Notes: generated from the sequence alone by a model not told the origin. A DNA stretch of 64,000 bases from Saccharothrix sp. S26 (GCF_021390395.1 NZ_JAJUWT010000002.1:310001-374000); one strand, 5' to 3'; shown: positions 24,958-35,681, numbered from the stretch's first letter. A program made the numbers and translations.

Positions 24958-25863
24958 TCACTGTGAACGCCCGGCCGCGCGGCGGAACCCGCCGGGGCTC
25001 AGGCCCGTCTCGCGGCGGAAGAAGCGGCAGAAGTAGGCGGGGTCGTCGAACCCGACCCGGTGGCCCACCTGCCGCACGGTCAGCTCGGTCTTCGCCAGCA
25101 GCCGTTGCGCTTCCTGCGTGCGCGCCTGGCGGACCAGCTGCGACGGCGTGCGCCCGGTGGCCGCCTTCACCGCCTCGGTCAGGTAGCCCGGGGTGACGCC
25201 GATCCGTTCCGCGTACGCCCGCACGGACCACAGGCGGTGGTCCGTGCGGGCGGACAGCCGCACGAACTCCTCCGCCACCGCGCCGGGCCGGGCGGGCGGC
25301 GGGGCGGCCGGTGTCGCGGGCAGCCGGGCCGCGCGCACGATGAGCACCACCAGGACGTGCAGCAGCGCGCGGAGCACCGTGTCCACGCCCGGTTCGCCGC
25401 GCCGGTACTCGTCGTGCAGCTCGGCGATCGACCGGCTGATCCGGGCGTGCGTCGGCTCGTCCAGCGTCAGCCACGGCCGTTCGCTCAGCCGGCGCAGCAG
25501 GTCGCGGTCGGCGGGGTGGTCGAGCAGGAAGTCGTCGGTGAACAGCAGCACCGAGCCCTCCAGGTCGCGGGCGTCGTCCCAGTGGTGCACCTGGCCGGGC
25601 GCGATCACGCACAGGTGCGGCGGGCGCAGCTCCCAGCGGGCCAGGTCGACCACGTGCGTGCCGGTGCCGCCGGTGACGTGCACGATCTCGTGGAACGTGT
25701 GCCGGTGCGGGAACGACGCGCGCGACATCGGGCCGATGGTCTCGAACGTGCCGACCGCGAACGGCAGCGCGTCGGGCACCGGCACCTCCAGCCGGTGCAA
25801 GGGCAGCTCGCCGTCGCGTGGCGCTCGGCAGGGCGTTCCCGGTAACACGGTCGTGCCGCGCAT
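24958..25863 (-). CDS. AraC-family transcriptional regulator
   Basis: A 301-residue regulator. Residues 20-130 form a cupin sensor domain (HRHTFHEIVHVTGGTGTHVV, then APGQVHHWDD). The C-terminal 100 residues carry the double helix-turn-helix with VRAYAERIGVTPGYLTEAVK and a final FDDPAYFCRFFRRETGLSP signature. ATG 25863 with GGAGAGGGG upstream is preferred to longer frames. It precedes the exported dioxygenase gene on the same strand by 124 bases, so it may sense an aromatic or sugar and switch that gene. Confidence 0.92.
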   Translation of the reverse strand: MRGTTVLPGTPCRAPRDGELPLHRLEVPVPDALPFAVGTFETIGPMSRASFPHRHTFHEIVHVTGGTGTHVVDLARWELRPPHLCVIAPGQVHHWDDARDLEGSVLLFTDDFLLDHPADRDLLRRLSERPWLTLDEPTHARISRSIAELHDEYRRGEPGVDTVLRALLHVLVVLIVRAARLPATPAAPPPARPGAVAEEFVRLSARTDHRLWSVRAYAERIGVTPGYLTEAVKAATGRTPSQLVRQARTQEAQRLLAKTELTVRQVGHRVGFDDPAYFCRFFRRETGLSPGGFRRAAGRSQ

Positions 25864-25966
25864 CGTCGCCGATCCCCTCTCCGTTGAAGGTCCAGACCAA
25901 TTTCGGTCAGGACCACCATGGCACGGGACGGGAGGTGGTGGGAATCGCCGGGCGGCTCTCAGGCGC

Positions 25967-27463
<1,497 letters not shown>

Positions 27464-27536
27464 GGTTCCAAGGTGAGTACGCCCGTCATCTGACGGCCGG
27501 CGAGAGGTGGAACGATTTCGAATCGGGCTGGAACGG

Positions 27537-28142
27537 TCAAGCCGGCGGCAGCGCTTCGAGGCGGCGACGCACGTAAGCGAGATCCAACGAGCAGTGCCTC
27601 GCGATCCGTTCGTGCTGTCGCTTCTGCCGCTCCTCGACTTCCCGGTCGTCGGTCACGTACACCACGATGAGGGGCTTGGACCGTGCGGTGACCGCGTTGT
27701 TGACCGCCGCCCACAGCAGATCCCTGAATGTGCGCGGTCGACCCCAACAGACGTAGCGTTCCCGCACCTGGTCTGTGATCAAGCAGTGCATCGGCTTCTC
27801 CTTGACCGAGCCGGGCTTGATCCGCCACTCGTCACCGACCAACTCGGCGATGAACTCGTCAGGAGGCGACAGTCTCTTCGTCGCGTACGGGGCGTAGGAG
27901 CCGATGTTCTCGAGGGCTCGGGCGTACTCCTTCAACGGGCCGTCCTTAAGCCAGACGCGCATGCCCTCCGCTGTGTAGTAGTCCGCCAACTCCCCACCGA
28001 TCGCCTCGTCCTCGACCCACCGGGTGTAGTAGGCGGTCCGCTCGCGGGCGGGCACCCCTTCCCAGTCCAACGACCCCACTTGACGGTAGAGCTCGCGGAT
28101 GACGGAGTCCCTGATTTCCTTCGGTACGGTGATGTCCGGCAT
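27537..28142 (-). CDS. Defence-island protein of unknown function
   Basis: A 201-residue soluble protein beginning at ATG 28142 (AGGGGG just upstream). It is mostly helical, acidic then basic, with a conserved-looking WRIKPGSVKEKPMHCLITDQVRE region split by a strand, a CWGRPRTFRDLLW segment and a charged C terminus with EERQKRQHERIARHC. I do not recognise a domain with confidence. It starts 13 bases after the Vsr stop and ends the minus-strand defence operon, so it is probably an accessory, specificity or regulatory subunit of that system. Confidence 0.7.
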   Translation of the reverse strand: MPDITVPKEIRDSVIRELYRQVGSLDWEGVPARERTAYYTRWVEDEAIGGELADYYTAEGMRVWLKDGPLKEYARALENIGSYAPYATKRLSPPDEFIAELVGDEWRIKPGSVKEKPMHCLITDQVRERYVCWGRPRTFRDLLWAAVNNAVTARSKPLIVVYVTDDREVEERQKRQHERIARHCSLDLAYVRRRLEALPPA

Positions 28143-28155
28143 GCATCCCCCTTCT

Positions 28156-28899
28156 TCAGCGCTGCGCTGTGGCACGACCCAGTGCCGTGACGACCTGATC
28201 CACGACGGCATCCGTATCCTCGTGCTCCCAGCACCGGATCACCGTCCACCCGTGCTCGATCAGGGCTTGGTTGGTCTCGGCGTCGCGTCGCTTGTTGTCG
28301 AGGATCTTCGTCCCCCAGAACTCGGAGTTCTTCTTCGCCGGACGGTGGTGTTCTGGACAGCCGTGCCAGAAGCAGCCGTCCACGAACACCGCCAGCCGCT
28401 CTTTGGTGAAGACGATATCGGCGGTCCTCCGCAGTTCCGGCAGCGGTCGTACCGATACCCGATATCTCAGGCCGTGGGCGTGGAGCGCGGCGCGCAGTCG
28501 AAGCTCGGGGGTGGTGTCCCGACCCCGATTACCCCTCATCGAGGCTCGCACCTCACGCGACGACGCCCACGACTCGTCCGGGAGCGCCTCGTCGCGCACC
28601 AGACCCAGCGCGCGAGCCCTCTCCCACCCTTCGGTGAGGTTCGCCGATCGCGTGCCGTGCTCGACCGCACCCAGTGATCTCGAGATCGCGCGGTCCTGGT
28701 CCCGCCACCGCAGGTACGCGCGGATGATCCCCGATCCCTCGGACATCCTCAGCACGACGGTGCCCTTAGCGGTTCGTCCGGAACCCAGGTCCACGACACG
28801 GCGATGGGCGCCACCGGCCGCCCTGTCCTGTTCGGCGTCGACCAGTGCTCTCGCCCGGTTGGCCTTGGGTTTCCAAGCTCTCGTGGACTGACGGCTCAC
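28156..28899 (-). CDS. vsr: Vsr-like (very short patch repair) endonuclease with N-terminal extension
   Basis: A 247-residue protein from GTG 28899, whose GTGA overlaps the methyltransferase stop. The C-terminal 140 residues are a full Vsr domain: SWASS...MRGNRGRD, PELRLRAALHAHGLRYRV, the metal-binding Asp161 in TADIVF, the zinc-site and active-site block FVDGCFWHGC, FWGTKI and GWTVIRCWE. Vsr nicks next to T:G mismatches formed by deamination of 5-methylcytosine. The 100-residue N-terminal part (IIRAYLRWRDQDR then SANLTEGWERARALGL) is not in the E. coli enzyme and may be a DNA-binding module. In such islands Vsr may protect methylated sites or serve as the restriction nuclease. Confidence 0.88.
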   Translation of the reverse strand: MSRQSTRAWKPKANRARALVDAEQDRAAGGAHRRVVDLGSGRTAKGTVVLRMSEGSGIIRAYLRWRDQDRAISRSLGAVEHGTRSANLTEGWERARALGLVRDEALPDESWASSREVRASMRGNRGRDTTPELRLRAALHAHGLRYRVSVRPLPELRRTADIVFTKERLAVFVDGCFWHGCPEHHRPAKKNSEFWGTKILDNKRRDAETNQALIEHGWTVIRCWEHEDTDAVVDQVVTALGRATAQR

Positions 28900-30236
28900 G
28901 GTCGTTTCTCGGCGTCGTCGAGAACCGTCGAAACCGCCTTCGCGAACACCTCGCCCAACAGGACCGGGACGGCGTTGCCGAGTTGTTTCATCTGCTCGCC
29001 ACGAGGACCGCACAGTTCCCAATCATCGGGGAAGGTCATCACCCGTGCGGTCTCGCGGACCGTCATGTACCGGTGGTGGTAGGGGTAGGCGCTCGGTTTG
29101 TTGACGGGAGGAGCGTCGGCATCGGTGCCGATCAAAGTGTCGGTCAGCATCACCGACTCGCCGCCCGGGACACCGTGGACACCCGCCTTGACCGTCTTCG
29201 CGGGACGATCCAAATAATTCGGCGTGTGGCCGGGGTAGATGCCCGCATCCGGCCAGCCGATGTGCTCCTTGGGCATGTCGTCGTACTGCCGTCGGTCCAG
29301 TCGGGTCCAGGGGACATCGGGGAGCGGTTCGGTATCCGAGTCACCGGCCAGGGCGTCCCTCAGGGTCCGCCAAGGCTTCATCCCGTCCGAAGCCTCCTCG
29401 AGCGGCAGGACGGCCTCCGACCTGCCCATGATGTATTCCCTGACATGTTCCGGTACATCGGTACGCCGGTCGATACCTTTGTGGCGTTCCCAATACTCGC
29501 CCGACTGCATCGAGCGGATAAGCGCTCTCTCGGAATGAGTCGGCTTGACGGCCTGTCGTAGCAACTCCGCGTCGATGTCCAGGTCGCCTCGGAAACCGAC
29601 GATGATGATGCGGTTCCGAATCTGAGGCACACCGTAGTCGGCAGCATTCACGGGAAACGTGAAAACCTGGTACCGTTCGGTGGGTTTGACGTTCCCGCGC
29701 TGCTCTTTCAGCTTGAGGATAGCGTCGTGCTGGAGCCAGCTGGCCTCGGGGTCGCGCTCCTCGAACGGGAACTCCAACTCGCGGGTGATGTAGTCGAAGT
29801 AAGGCCTGAACGAGGGTCTGAGCAGACCGCGGACGTTTTCGCAGATGAACGCCTTGGGCTTGATCTCCCGGATGGCGCGGAACATCTCGGGGAACATGTT
29901 CCGCTTGTCCTCGTCGCCCTTCGCGACGCCCCCCAAGCTGAACGGCTGGCATGGAGGGCCGCCGGCGAGCAGGTCGACGGCACCTTCGAGGTAGCCCATC
30001 TTGAGGTCGCGAACATCACCGCGAACCAAGGGGATCCGTTCACCGGGTTCGGGGATGCGTTCTTCTTCGCCGCGCGGGGCAGCCACGTTGGCCTCGAGGG
30101 TGTCGCACGCGTACCTGACGAACTCGTTGAGCAGCAACGGCCGGAACCCCGAGCGGTGCACGGCCATCGCCAGGCCCCCGCCGCCCGCGAACAGCTCCAC
30201 CGACGTGCGTCCCGGCAGATCCGGTTCAGCCGACAT
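28896..30236 (-). CDS. dcm: DNA (cytosine-5) methyltransferase
   Basis: A 446-residue C5-methyltransferase. Motif I is VELFAGGGGLAMA (residues 13-25), motif IV GGPPCQPFS with catalytic Cys96, motif VI ENV (133-135), motif VIII QIRNRIIIVGF, and motif X KQLGNAVPVLLGEVFAKAV near the C terminus. A long target-recognition region lies between VIII and X. Start ATG 30236 was chosen over a longer frame. It overlaps vsr, the classical Dcm-Vsr pairing, and follows the Z1 helicase by 80 bases. It should mark host DNA as self for the linked restriction module; the recognition sequence cannot be read from here. Confidence 0.95.
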   Translation of the reverse strand: MSAEPDLPGRTSVELFAGGGGLAMAVHRSGFRPLLLNEFVRYACDTLEANVAAPRGEEERIPEPGERIPLVRGDVRDLKMGYLEGAVDLLAGGPPCQPFSLGGVAKGDEDKRNMFPEMFRAIREIKPKAFICENVRGLLRPSFRPYFDYITRELEFPFEERDPEASWLQHDAILKLKEQRGNVKPTERYQVFTFPVNAADYGVPQIRNRIIIVGFRGDLDIDAELLRQAVKPTHSERALIRSMQSGEYWERHKGIDRRTDVPEHVREYIMGRSEAVLPLEEASDGMKPWRTLRDALAGDSDTEPLPDVPWTRLDRRQYDDMPKEHIGWPDAGIYPGHTPNYLDRPAKTVKAGVHGVPGGESVMLTDTLIGTDADAPPVNKPSAYPYHHRYMTVRETARVMTFPDDWELCGPRGEQMKQLGNAVPVLLGEVFAKAVSTVLDDAEKRP

Positions 30237-30316
30237 GCGCGGGAGCCTACCGCGCCGTCGGCCGTCGTCACCGCGAGGTATGCGGGTTGTCCGCCTTGCA
30301 GGACGAGAAGATTCGC

Positions 30317-33172
30317 TCACGCGTCGACGAGCGCGTAGTAAGGCTTGTCCGGAATGGCCACCTGGTACACCAAGGGTTTGCGATCGAGCGGGAGCGTGCC
30401 ATCCGGCAGTTGCAGCCTGAATGCCATGACCACGCCGGTCGGGTGGCCATCAGTCGCGATGTCTAGCTTGAGCTTGTCCTTCTTCATCACCGGGTAGACG
30501 ATCGCACAACCCGAGGTCGGAGTCCTGCCCGGGATGCTGGCGATCGCGACGCGGTGCGCTGTTTCAGAGTTGCCGCGGATGCTGTGGTCTCCAAGCGTGG
30601 TCCGGCCGTGGACGGTGAACTCGCCGATGCCTCGGAGATTGACCCGCTTGCCGGTCTTCTGCTGGGGGAACACGACGTCCCAGCGGTCGATCAGCTCCTT
30701 GGGCAGGCTCGCTATCCAGGCGAGGTCTGCGGCGAACGTCTCCGGCGTCGCCCACTTCAGATCGCGCAGGACGGACACCATGTCCTCGTGGGACACTTCA
30801 CCGAGGAAGGCTTCGAAGGACCGGCGACCGTCCGTGAGGGAGGTGACCTGCCGCGCGGCCTCCAGCAGCGGCACGAAGGCGTCGATGTTGTGGTCGAGCG
30901 CTGCTTGATCGGTGAGCAACGGATAACCCGAGCTCGGCTCCTTGGTACGGGTTCGCCGCTCCACCAGTTTGGCGTTGTACATCTTGTTCGCGGCGGTCGG
31001 CCGAAGCCCGTGCCGGGCGACGAGCGGAGGGATGTCTTCGGGCGTGAACAGCGGGCGCCCGTCGACCATGACGGCGTACTGGCGCAGCTCCTCCCGGAAG
31101 TGTTCTTCATCGCGGCAGGCGGCTTCGAACGCGTCCCGGACGCCGGGGGTGATGAACAGGCGGACCAGGTCGCGGTACCCCTTGCGGAAGCCGAACCACC
31201 TCCCCATTTGCATCAGAGCTTCGGCGTGTCCGACCTTGCGGGAGTAGTAGGTGATGGTGAGACCTTCGACGGTGAAGCCGCGAGCGAGCTTGTTCCCGCC
31301 GACCAGCACTCGCCACACGGACCTCTTGTCGAAGTCCAAGTCCTCCTGCTCGATGTCCTTGTCGCTGTTCACCACCAGCACGGGGTTGCCGTTGGGCGCG
31401 ATCCTGCGGGCAGCCTCCCCCAGGAACCGGGTCAGGTCGTCGAACTTCGATGGCATCGGGTGCTTCAGATCGAGCGCTTCCGCCACCGGTGCGAAGTCGT
31501 CTTCGAACAGCGTCCGGAGCCGGCTGTGGGCGCGTCCACTCAGGTAACCGGCAGTCCGCCACAGTTCCTGGATGGTCTCCGCGCGCGACCGCTGGCCTGC
31601 CTTTCGCATCGTTTCGTGCACCAGCATCGTGTGGTGCTTGAACGGACCGGAGCCCTCAGCTTCCCGGTACAGCTTGAGGGCGGCGGTGAGGACGAACGAG
31701 TCGAGCGCCACCTGGAGTTCGGCGTCGTCCTCGTCCTGGCGGTCGTCCAGCAGTCGGAGGTGCGCCATCTCCTTCGAGTTGCGGAAGGTCCGCTCGACAT
31801 CGGGGTCGAGGTCGAGGTCGTGGAAGTCCTCCGCACCCATATAGCCGAGCGGCCGTTCCAGGGAGATGAGGTAGTCCTTGGGGAAGATGTCCTCCGCGTC
31901 CGTCGGGTCGACGAAGACGTTCGCGAACGGGGTGGCCGTGTAACCGATGTACTGGGCACGCGGGAGCAGTGCCAGCAGGTTGGACAGGTGCTCGTTGATC
32001 GCGGTCCGGTCCTTCTTGTCCTCGAGCCACTTCCGCGGATCGGTCGTGTTGACCGACGCCTGGTCGGACTCGTCGTCGATGATCAGCGCGGGGATGTTCT
32101 CCAGGCGGTCCGCGGTGTTTTTCAAGTCCTTGACGAGGTTGTTGAGGACACTGGCGTTCTTCTTGACGATGATCAAACGGGCGTCGCTGGTGAACAGGTT
32201 GTCGGGGTGCCACAACGGCTTCGTGCGATCCCGACGCTCGAACTCCAGCGCGGATCGTCCCTGTTGGAGGCGTCGGTAGTCGAATCTGCGGTTGGTCATC
32301 CGGTGGATGTCGGGCCTGCCGATCTGCGACGGCCACGCGCCGTGCCGGACGAAACGGTCGGCTACCCAGTCCTCGTCGTCCAGGTAGTCGATGAACTGGG
32401 CCGCGTCGGGGTCGCTCTCGTCGCTGCCGCGGAGGATGTTCTCCCGGCCGACCAACTCCATGTCCACCCGGCGCTGGGTTTGTTCGCGCAGGATGTTGGT
32501 GGTGCCTGTCATCACGATGACGAGGCGGTAGCCGGCGTCGATCGCTTTGGCGATCACACCGGTGAAGTTGGCGGTCTTGCCGCTCTGCACGTACCCGACC
32601 ACGAGCCCTTTTGTCTGCCCCGCCTTAGCTCGGGACGGGTCGATCAGGCGCTCGACGACCCGCGTGGTCGCTGTGTCCAGGTTGACGATCGCGTCGGCAT
32701 CCCAACGGCGCTGTTTGTGCAGGTAGTCGGCGTAATGTCCCCAGTAGAAGTCGCGCGCCTTCTTGACTTCGTCGGTGTACCACGGCTCCCACGGGCCTGC
32801 GATGACCGTGGTGCCGTCGCCCTTGGCGAGGGGGAAGTGGCGAGCGATCTCGGCAGCGGTCTCCGAGTCGAGCCCCAGCGCCTCGATCACCCGTGACCGG
32901 CGCTCCTCCGTGTTCGGCTCGGTGCCGGTGGTCCAAGAGTTGCCCTCGACTGGGGCGTTGTCCCACTTGGCGAGGTTCATGTGCAGATCGAGCCGGAGCT
33001 TGTCGTTGGGATCGGCCACTGCGAGGTGCTCCCTCAGCCGTCCTTCCGACACGTCGAGGCCGGGATCGAGGTCTTCGGCTTCCAACGCGGCGCGCTTGAC
33101 CAGGGCTCGTGGGGTGTCGCCCTCCATGGCGCGCAGCGCGCTGGTGTAGGCCCGGACGAATGGGGTGATCAT
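30317..33172 (-). CDS. Z1-domain superfamily 2 helicase-like ATPase
   Basis: A 951-residue protein. Walker A is GYVQSGKT (193-200), the DEAD-box-like Walker B is IIDDES (364-369), motif III is TATP (412-415), and motif VI-like QMGRWFGFRKGY is in the C-terminal half after GGNKLARGFTVEGLT, the hallmark of the Z1 family. ATG 33172 is used because it overlaps the previous stop (ATGA) and has AAGGA six bases upstream; ATG 33178 is possible. Z1 proteins are reported beside MORC/MutL-like ATPases and PD-(D/E)XK nucleases in restriction systems. It probably remodels or translocates DNA for the nuclease. Confidence 0.92.
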   Translation of the reverse strand: MITPFVRAYTSALRAMEGDTPRALVKRAALEAEDLDPGLDVSEGRLREHLAVADPNDKLRLDLHMNLAKWDNAPVEGNSWTTGTEPNTEERRSRVIEALGLDSETAAEIARHFPLAKGDGTTVIAGPWEPWYTDEVKKARDFYWGHYADYLHKQRRWDADAIVNLDTATTRVVERLIDPSRAKAGQTKGLVVGYVQSGKTANFTGVIAKAIDAGYRLVIVMTGTTNILREQTQRRVDMELVGRENILRGSDESDPDAAQFIDYLDDEDWVADRFVRHGAWPSQIGRPDIHRMTNRRFDYRRLQQGRSALEFERRDRTKPLWHPDNLFTSDARLIIVKKNASVLNNLVKDLKNTADRLENIPALIIDDESDQASVNTTDPRKWLEDKKDRTAINEHLSNLLALLPRAQYIGYTATPFANVFVDPTDAEDIFPKDYLISLERPLGYMGAEDFHDLDLDPDVERTFRNSKEMAHLRLLDDRQDEDDAELQVALDSFVLTAALKLYREAEGSGPFKHHTMLVHETMRKAGQRSRAETIQELWRTAGYLSGRAHSRLRTLFEDDFAPVAEALDLKHPMPSKFDDLTRFLGEAARRIAPNGNPVLVVNSDKDIEQEDLDFDKRSVWRVLVGGNKLARGFTVEGLTITYYSRKVGHAEALMQMGRWFGFRKGYRDLVRLFITPGVRDAFEAACRDEEHFREELRQYAVMVDGRPLFTPEDIPPLVARHGLRPTAANKMYNAKLVERRTRTKEPSSGYPLLTDQAALDHNIDAFVPLLEAARQVTSLTDGRRSFEAFLGEVSHEDMVSVLRDLKWATPETFAADLAWIASLPKELIDRWDVVFPQQKTGKRVNLRGIGEFTVHGRTTLGDHSIRGNSETAHRVAIASIPGRTPTSGCAIVYPVMKKDKLKLDIATDGHPTGVVMAFRLQLPDGTLPLDRKPLVYQVAIPDKPYYALVDA

Positions 33173-34170
33173 GTCCATCCTTGGAAGTCGCAGGCCGAGC
33201 GGATGATGCCCGGCGTCTTGTCCTCGTCCGCGAAGCCATCGAGATCGATCCGGTAGCGGATCGTCGGTATGCGGTCGATGACGACACCCCGGTCTCGCAG
33301 GTCGTCCGGAGTGAGGCGCGGGAAGGGGCCGGTCACGTGGTAACCGCGGCTCGCGGATCGCCGGGCCCAGCGCGTGGTCAGCCGTTCCCGATAATCGTCC
33401 CGCCAGCCGGAACGGGCGAGTGCGTCCTCGAAGTCGCCCTGGTGTCGACCGGGGCCGAGTTGTGCGGAAACGGCGTCGACGAGGCCGGGGAGGCTCGACC
33501 CTGTTCCCACGCCCGCCGAGGTGAGCTGGTGCGAAACCAGCCAGAGCGGACGCCCTTCCTTGGGCACCAGTTGGGTCAACGACTCGATCCAGTGCGTCCT
33601 CGACTCGGAGGTCGTCGTCTTGACCTCCACGTCGAGTTCGGGCAGTCCGAAGTCGTGCTCCTCCGCCAAGCTCCCACGCCATGCCTCGACCACCTTCACG
33701 GCACCCAGCCGCTCGATCAGACCGCCGAGAACGAGCAATTCCCCGAACAAGCCGATCTCACGTTCCCGGGTCAAGGCTTCGGGCGTCCGCAACAACGAGG
33801 ACATGCGGTCCAAGGTCGCGTGCAGTGCCCGAGCGGGCGACAGGCCGCCGAGCTGGACCCGGTCCGCTACCGAGCAGAGGATCGGGTAGGCGTCGTGGAA
33901 GAGGTCCCGAGCGGTGACGACCACCTCGAAGAATTGCTTCCCGTCACGCAGGGCGATTCGCGCGAGGATGTTGCGCAACTTGGTGTCGGGTGCGTCCGCT
34001 TTGCCCGAGACCGCGACCCTCAGACCGAGCTCCGGCACCCGGGGCTCGATGAAGATGAACGTGTCCGGTGCCCCGGCGACCGCGAGCGTGACAGGAACCC
34101 CGCTGTCGAGCATGCGGTCGAAGTTCTCGGCAGAGACGTGGCGCTCGTCGATCCTCGGGTCTGCGTTCAT
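33169..34170 (-). CDS. PD-(D/E)XK-motif nuclease, DUF4420-like
   Basis: A 333-residue protein. The nuclease core appears around residues 138-186: Glu144 in GLFGELLVLGGL, DF at 173-174 and the ExK element LDVEVKTT (Asp180, Glu182, Lys184), the signature of the PD-(D/E)XK proteins encoded beside Z1 helicases. The rest is mixed alpha/beta without recognised domains. Its start overlaps the GHKL ATPase stop and its stop overlaps the Z1 start, so all three are translated as one coupled unit. Likely role: the DNA-cutting subunit. Confidence 0.85.
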   Translation of the reverse strand: MNADPRIDERHVSAENFDRMLDSGVPVTLAVAGAPDTFIFIEPRVPELGLRVAVSGKADAPDTKLRNILARIALRDGKQFFEVVVTARDLFHDAYPILCSVADRVQLGGLSPARALHATLDRMSSLLRTPEALTREREIGLFGELLVLGGLIERLGAVKVVEAWRGSLAEEHDFGLPELDVEVKTTTSESRTHWIESLTQLVPKEGRPLWLVSHQLTSAGVGTGSSLPGLVDAVSAQLGPGRHQGDFEDALARSGWRDDYRERLTTRWARRSASRGYHVTGPFPRLTPDDLRDRGVVIDRIPTIRYRIDLDGFADEDKTPGIIRSACDFQGWT

Positions 34171-35681
34171 TGGCGTTCAGCCCGTGCCGCAGCCGTCAGG
34201 ATCGTCTGCCACAGCGCGATGTTGTCCTTGTCCTTCGGTCCTAGGTGACTGCCCTCGAACACGTTCGAGACCAGAAGGTAGAGCAACGACTTCACCAGCG
34301 GGAGGTCATTCAGGCCGCCGTGCTTGCCGCCCAGCAGCATCCTGCGGTAGCGCTTGTTCAGCCATAGGGTGCGCCTGTCGCGGTCGACGTGGAACAGTAG
34401 GTCGTCCGTGAACGTGTCCCAGCGTATGTCGATGGGTTCCTCGCCGGATTTCTCCGGGATCTCGCGCTTGATCGTATCGCGCACGCGGGGCGGCAGGCCC
34501 GCGCCCGGGTACACCATGGGCGTCCGCTTGGTCGAGCGCTTCCTCGACTCGGTGTACACCGCCTCGGCCAGGTCGAAGTACTTGTCGAGGCTCATACCGT
34601 CGGCTGATCTGGCGGAGGCCGCCAACCGGGCGAACTCCGGTCCGACGTTCACCCGCGACTTTTCCGGATTCATGCGGAACAGGCCGATGATGTCGTTGTC
34701 GATGTCCACCTCGACCCGAGCGAGCCGGAGCTTCGGATTGGGCGCGTGCACACCCTCCCAGCCGCCGGCTTGCAGGAGGCGGTCCCGCCGGTAGAAGTAA
34801 AGCCCTTGGTGGCTGACCGGGTTCCCGGTCAGCTGGAACGAAGGATTCCCCGACTGACCGGGCCATAGGTGACAGCGGAAGGCCAATTTCAGGTCACCTT
34901 CCTCGGCCGTCAAGGTCTGAGGGAAGTCGGGTCGACCGGATCGCGCGTAACCGAACGGGTTCAGCGGCGTGACAGGGATCGGTGGTCCCACGAACCCGGT
35001 GTCGACCTCGTGCACGTCGAAGTCGACGCTCAACCGGTCTTGTTCGAGGAATCGGTGGAAGACCATGCCGATGTGCTGACACGCGTTGGTGATCATGTGG
35101 TCGATGAACTCGTCGGTCCGACGCGGGTCGTCGGTGACGGGGAACGCGACCACGTCGTCCCAGCGGATCACCGTCCCGCTGCCACGCAGTTCGACGCCCC
35201 AGTCCCGATCCAGTTCCGACTCGGCGAATCGACGGGGAACCACGTCGCAGGCGAAGCTGCGGCCGCCGTCGGCCGCCAAGCGCCAACGCCGTCCGACCGC
35301 TTCGTGGCCCGCGCTCCGCGACATCACCGTCAGGATCCTGGCCTGGCTGAACGACGCGGCTTTGAGGCCCAACCCGAAGTGGCCGAGGTCGCCGTCGCCG
35401 TACTCACGTCGGCCGCCCACGGTCATCGCGGAGTCGATCGCGTCGGGCGACATGCCGTTTCCGTCATCGACCACGTAGAGCGAGGTCAGGCGCTCGCCGA
35501 CCTTGACGATTCGCACGAGGACATGTGTCGCGCCCGCGTCGATCGAGTTGTCGACCAGGTCGGCGAGAGCCGTCGGCAGCGAGTGGTTGCGACCGATGGC
35601 GTCCATCGCCCGAGGGTCGGGTGGTAGCTCGATGCTTCCCTCGGTCGGTACGGTCAGGCTCCACTCGGTCACAGGCTCCAC
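34167..35681 (-). CDS. GHKL ATPase of MORC/MutL-like type
   Basis: A 504-residue protein from GTG 35681, chosen for an AGGAG five bases upstream; the open frame reaches 35777. The GHKL motifs are clear: N box ADLVDNSIDAGA (Asn45, Asp48), G1 box VDDGNGM (Asp72, Gly74, Gly76), G2 box GHFGLGLKAAS (100-110). The C-terminal 300 residues resemble the S5-fold and insert of bacterial MORC relatives. Such ATPases dimerise on ATP and may clamp DNA. It opens the defence operon, with a TATAAT box about 140 bases upstream, and is the likely sensor or loader for the nuclease and helicase encoded behind it. Confidence 0.9.
   Translation of the reverse strand: MEPVTEWSLTVPTEGSIELPPDPRAMDAIGRNHSLPTALADLVDNSIDAGATHVLVRIVKVGERLTSLYVVDDGNGMSPDAIDSAMTVGGRREYGDGDLGHFGLGLKAASFSQARILTVMSRSAGHEAVGRRWRLAADGGRSFACDVVPRRFAESELDRDWGVELRGSGTVIRWDDVVAFPVTDDPRRTDEFIDHMITNACQHIGMVFHRFLEQDRLSVDFDVHEVDTGFVGPPIPVTPLNPFGYARSGRPDFPQTLTAEEGDLKLAFRCHLWPGQSGNPSFQLTGNPVSHQGLYFYRRDRLLQAGGWEGVHAPNPKLRLARVEVDIDNDIIGLFRMNPEKSRVNVGPEFARLAASARSADGMSLDKYFDLAEAVYTESRKRSTKRTPMVYPGAGLPPRVRDTIKREIPEKSGEEPIDIRWDTFTDDLLFHVDRDRRTLWLNKRYRRMLLGGKHGGLNDLPLVKSLLYLLVSNVFEGSHLGPKDKDNIALWQTILTAAARAERQ

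Noticed and set aside
30554-32896. 780-codon plus-strand frame opposite the Z1 helicase gene
   Set aside because: Antisense shadow; the Z1 motifs on the minus strand are clear and the antisense product has none.
27537-35681. DISARM, BREX or classical type II restriction system
   Set aside because: No PLD-type DrmC, PglZ, BrxC or lone type II endonuclease is present; the gene set fits the MORC/Z1 grouping instead.
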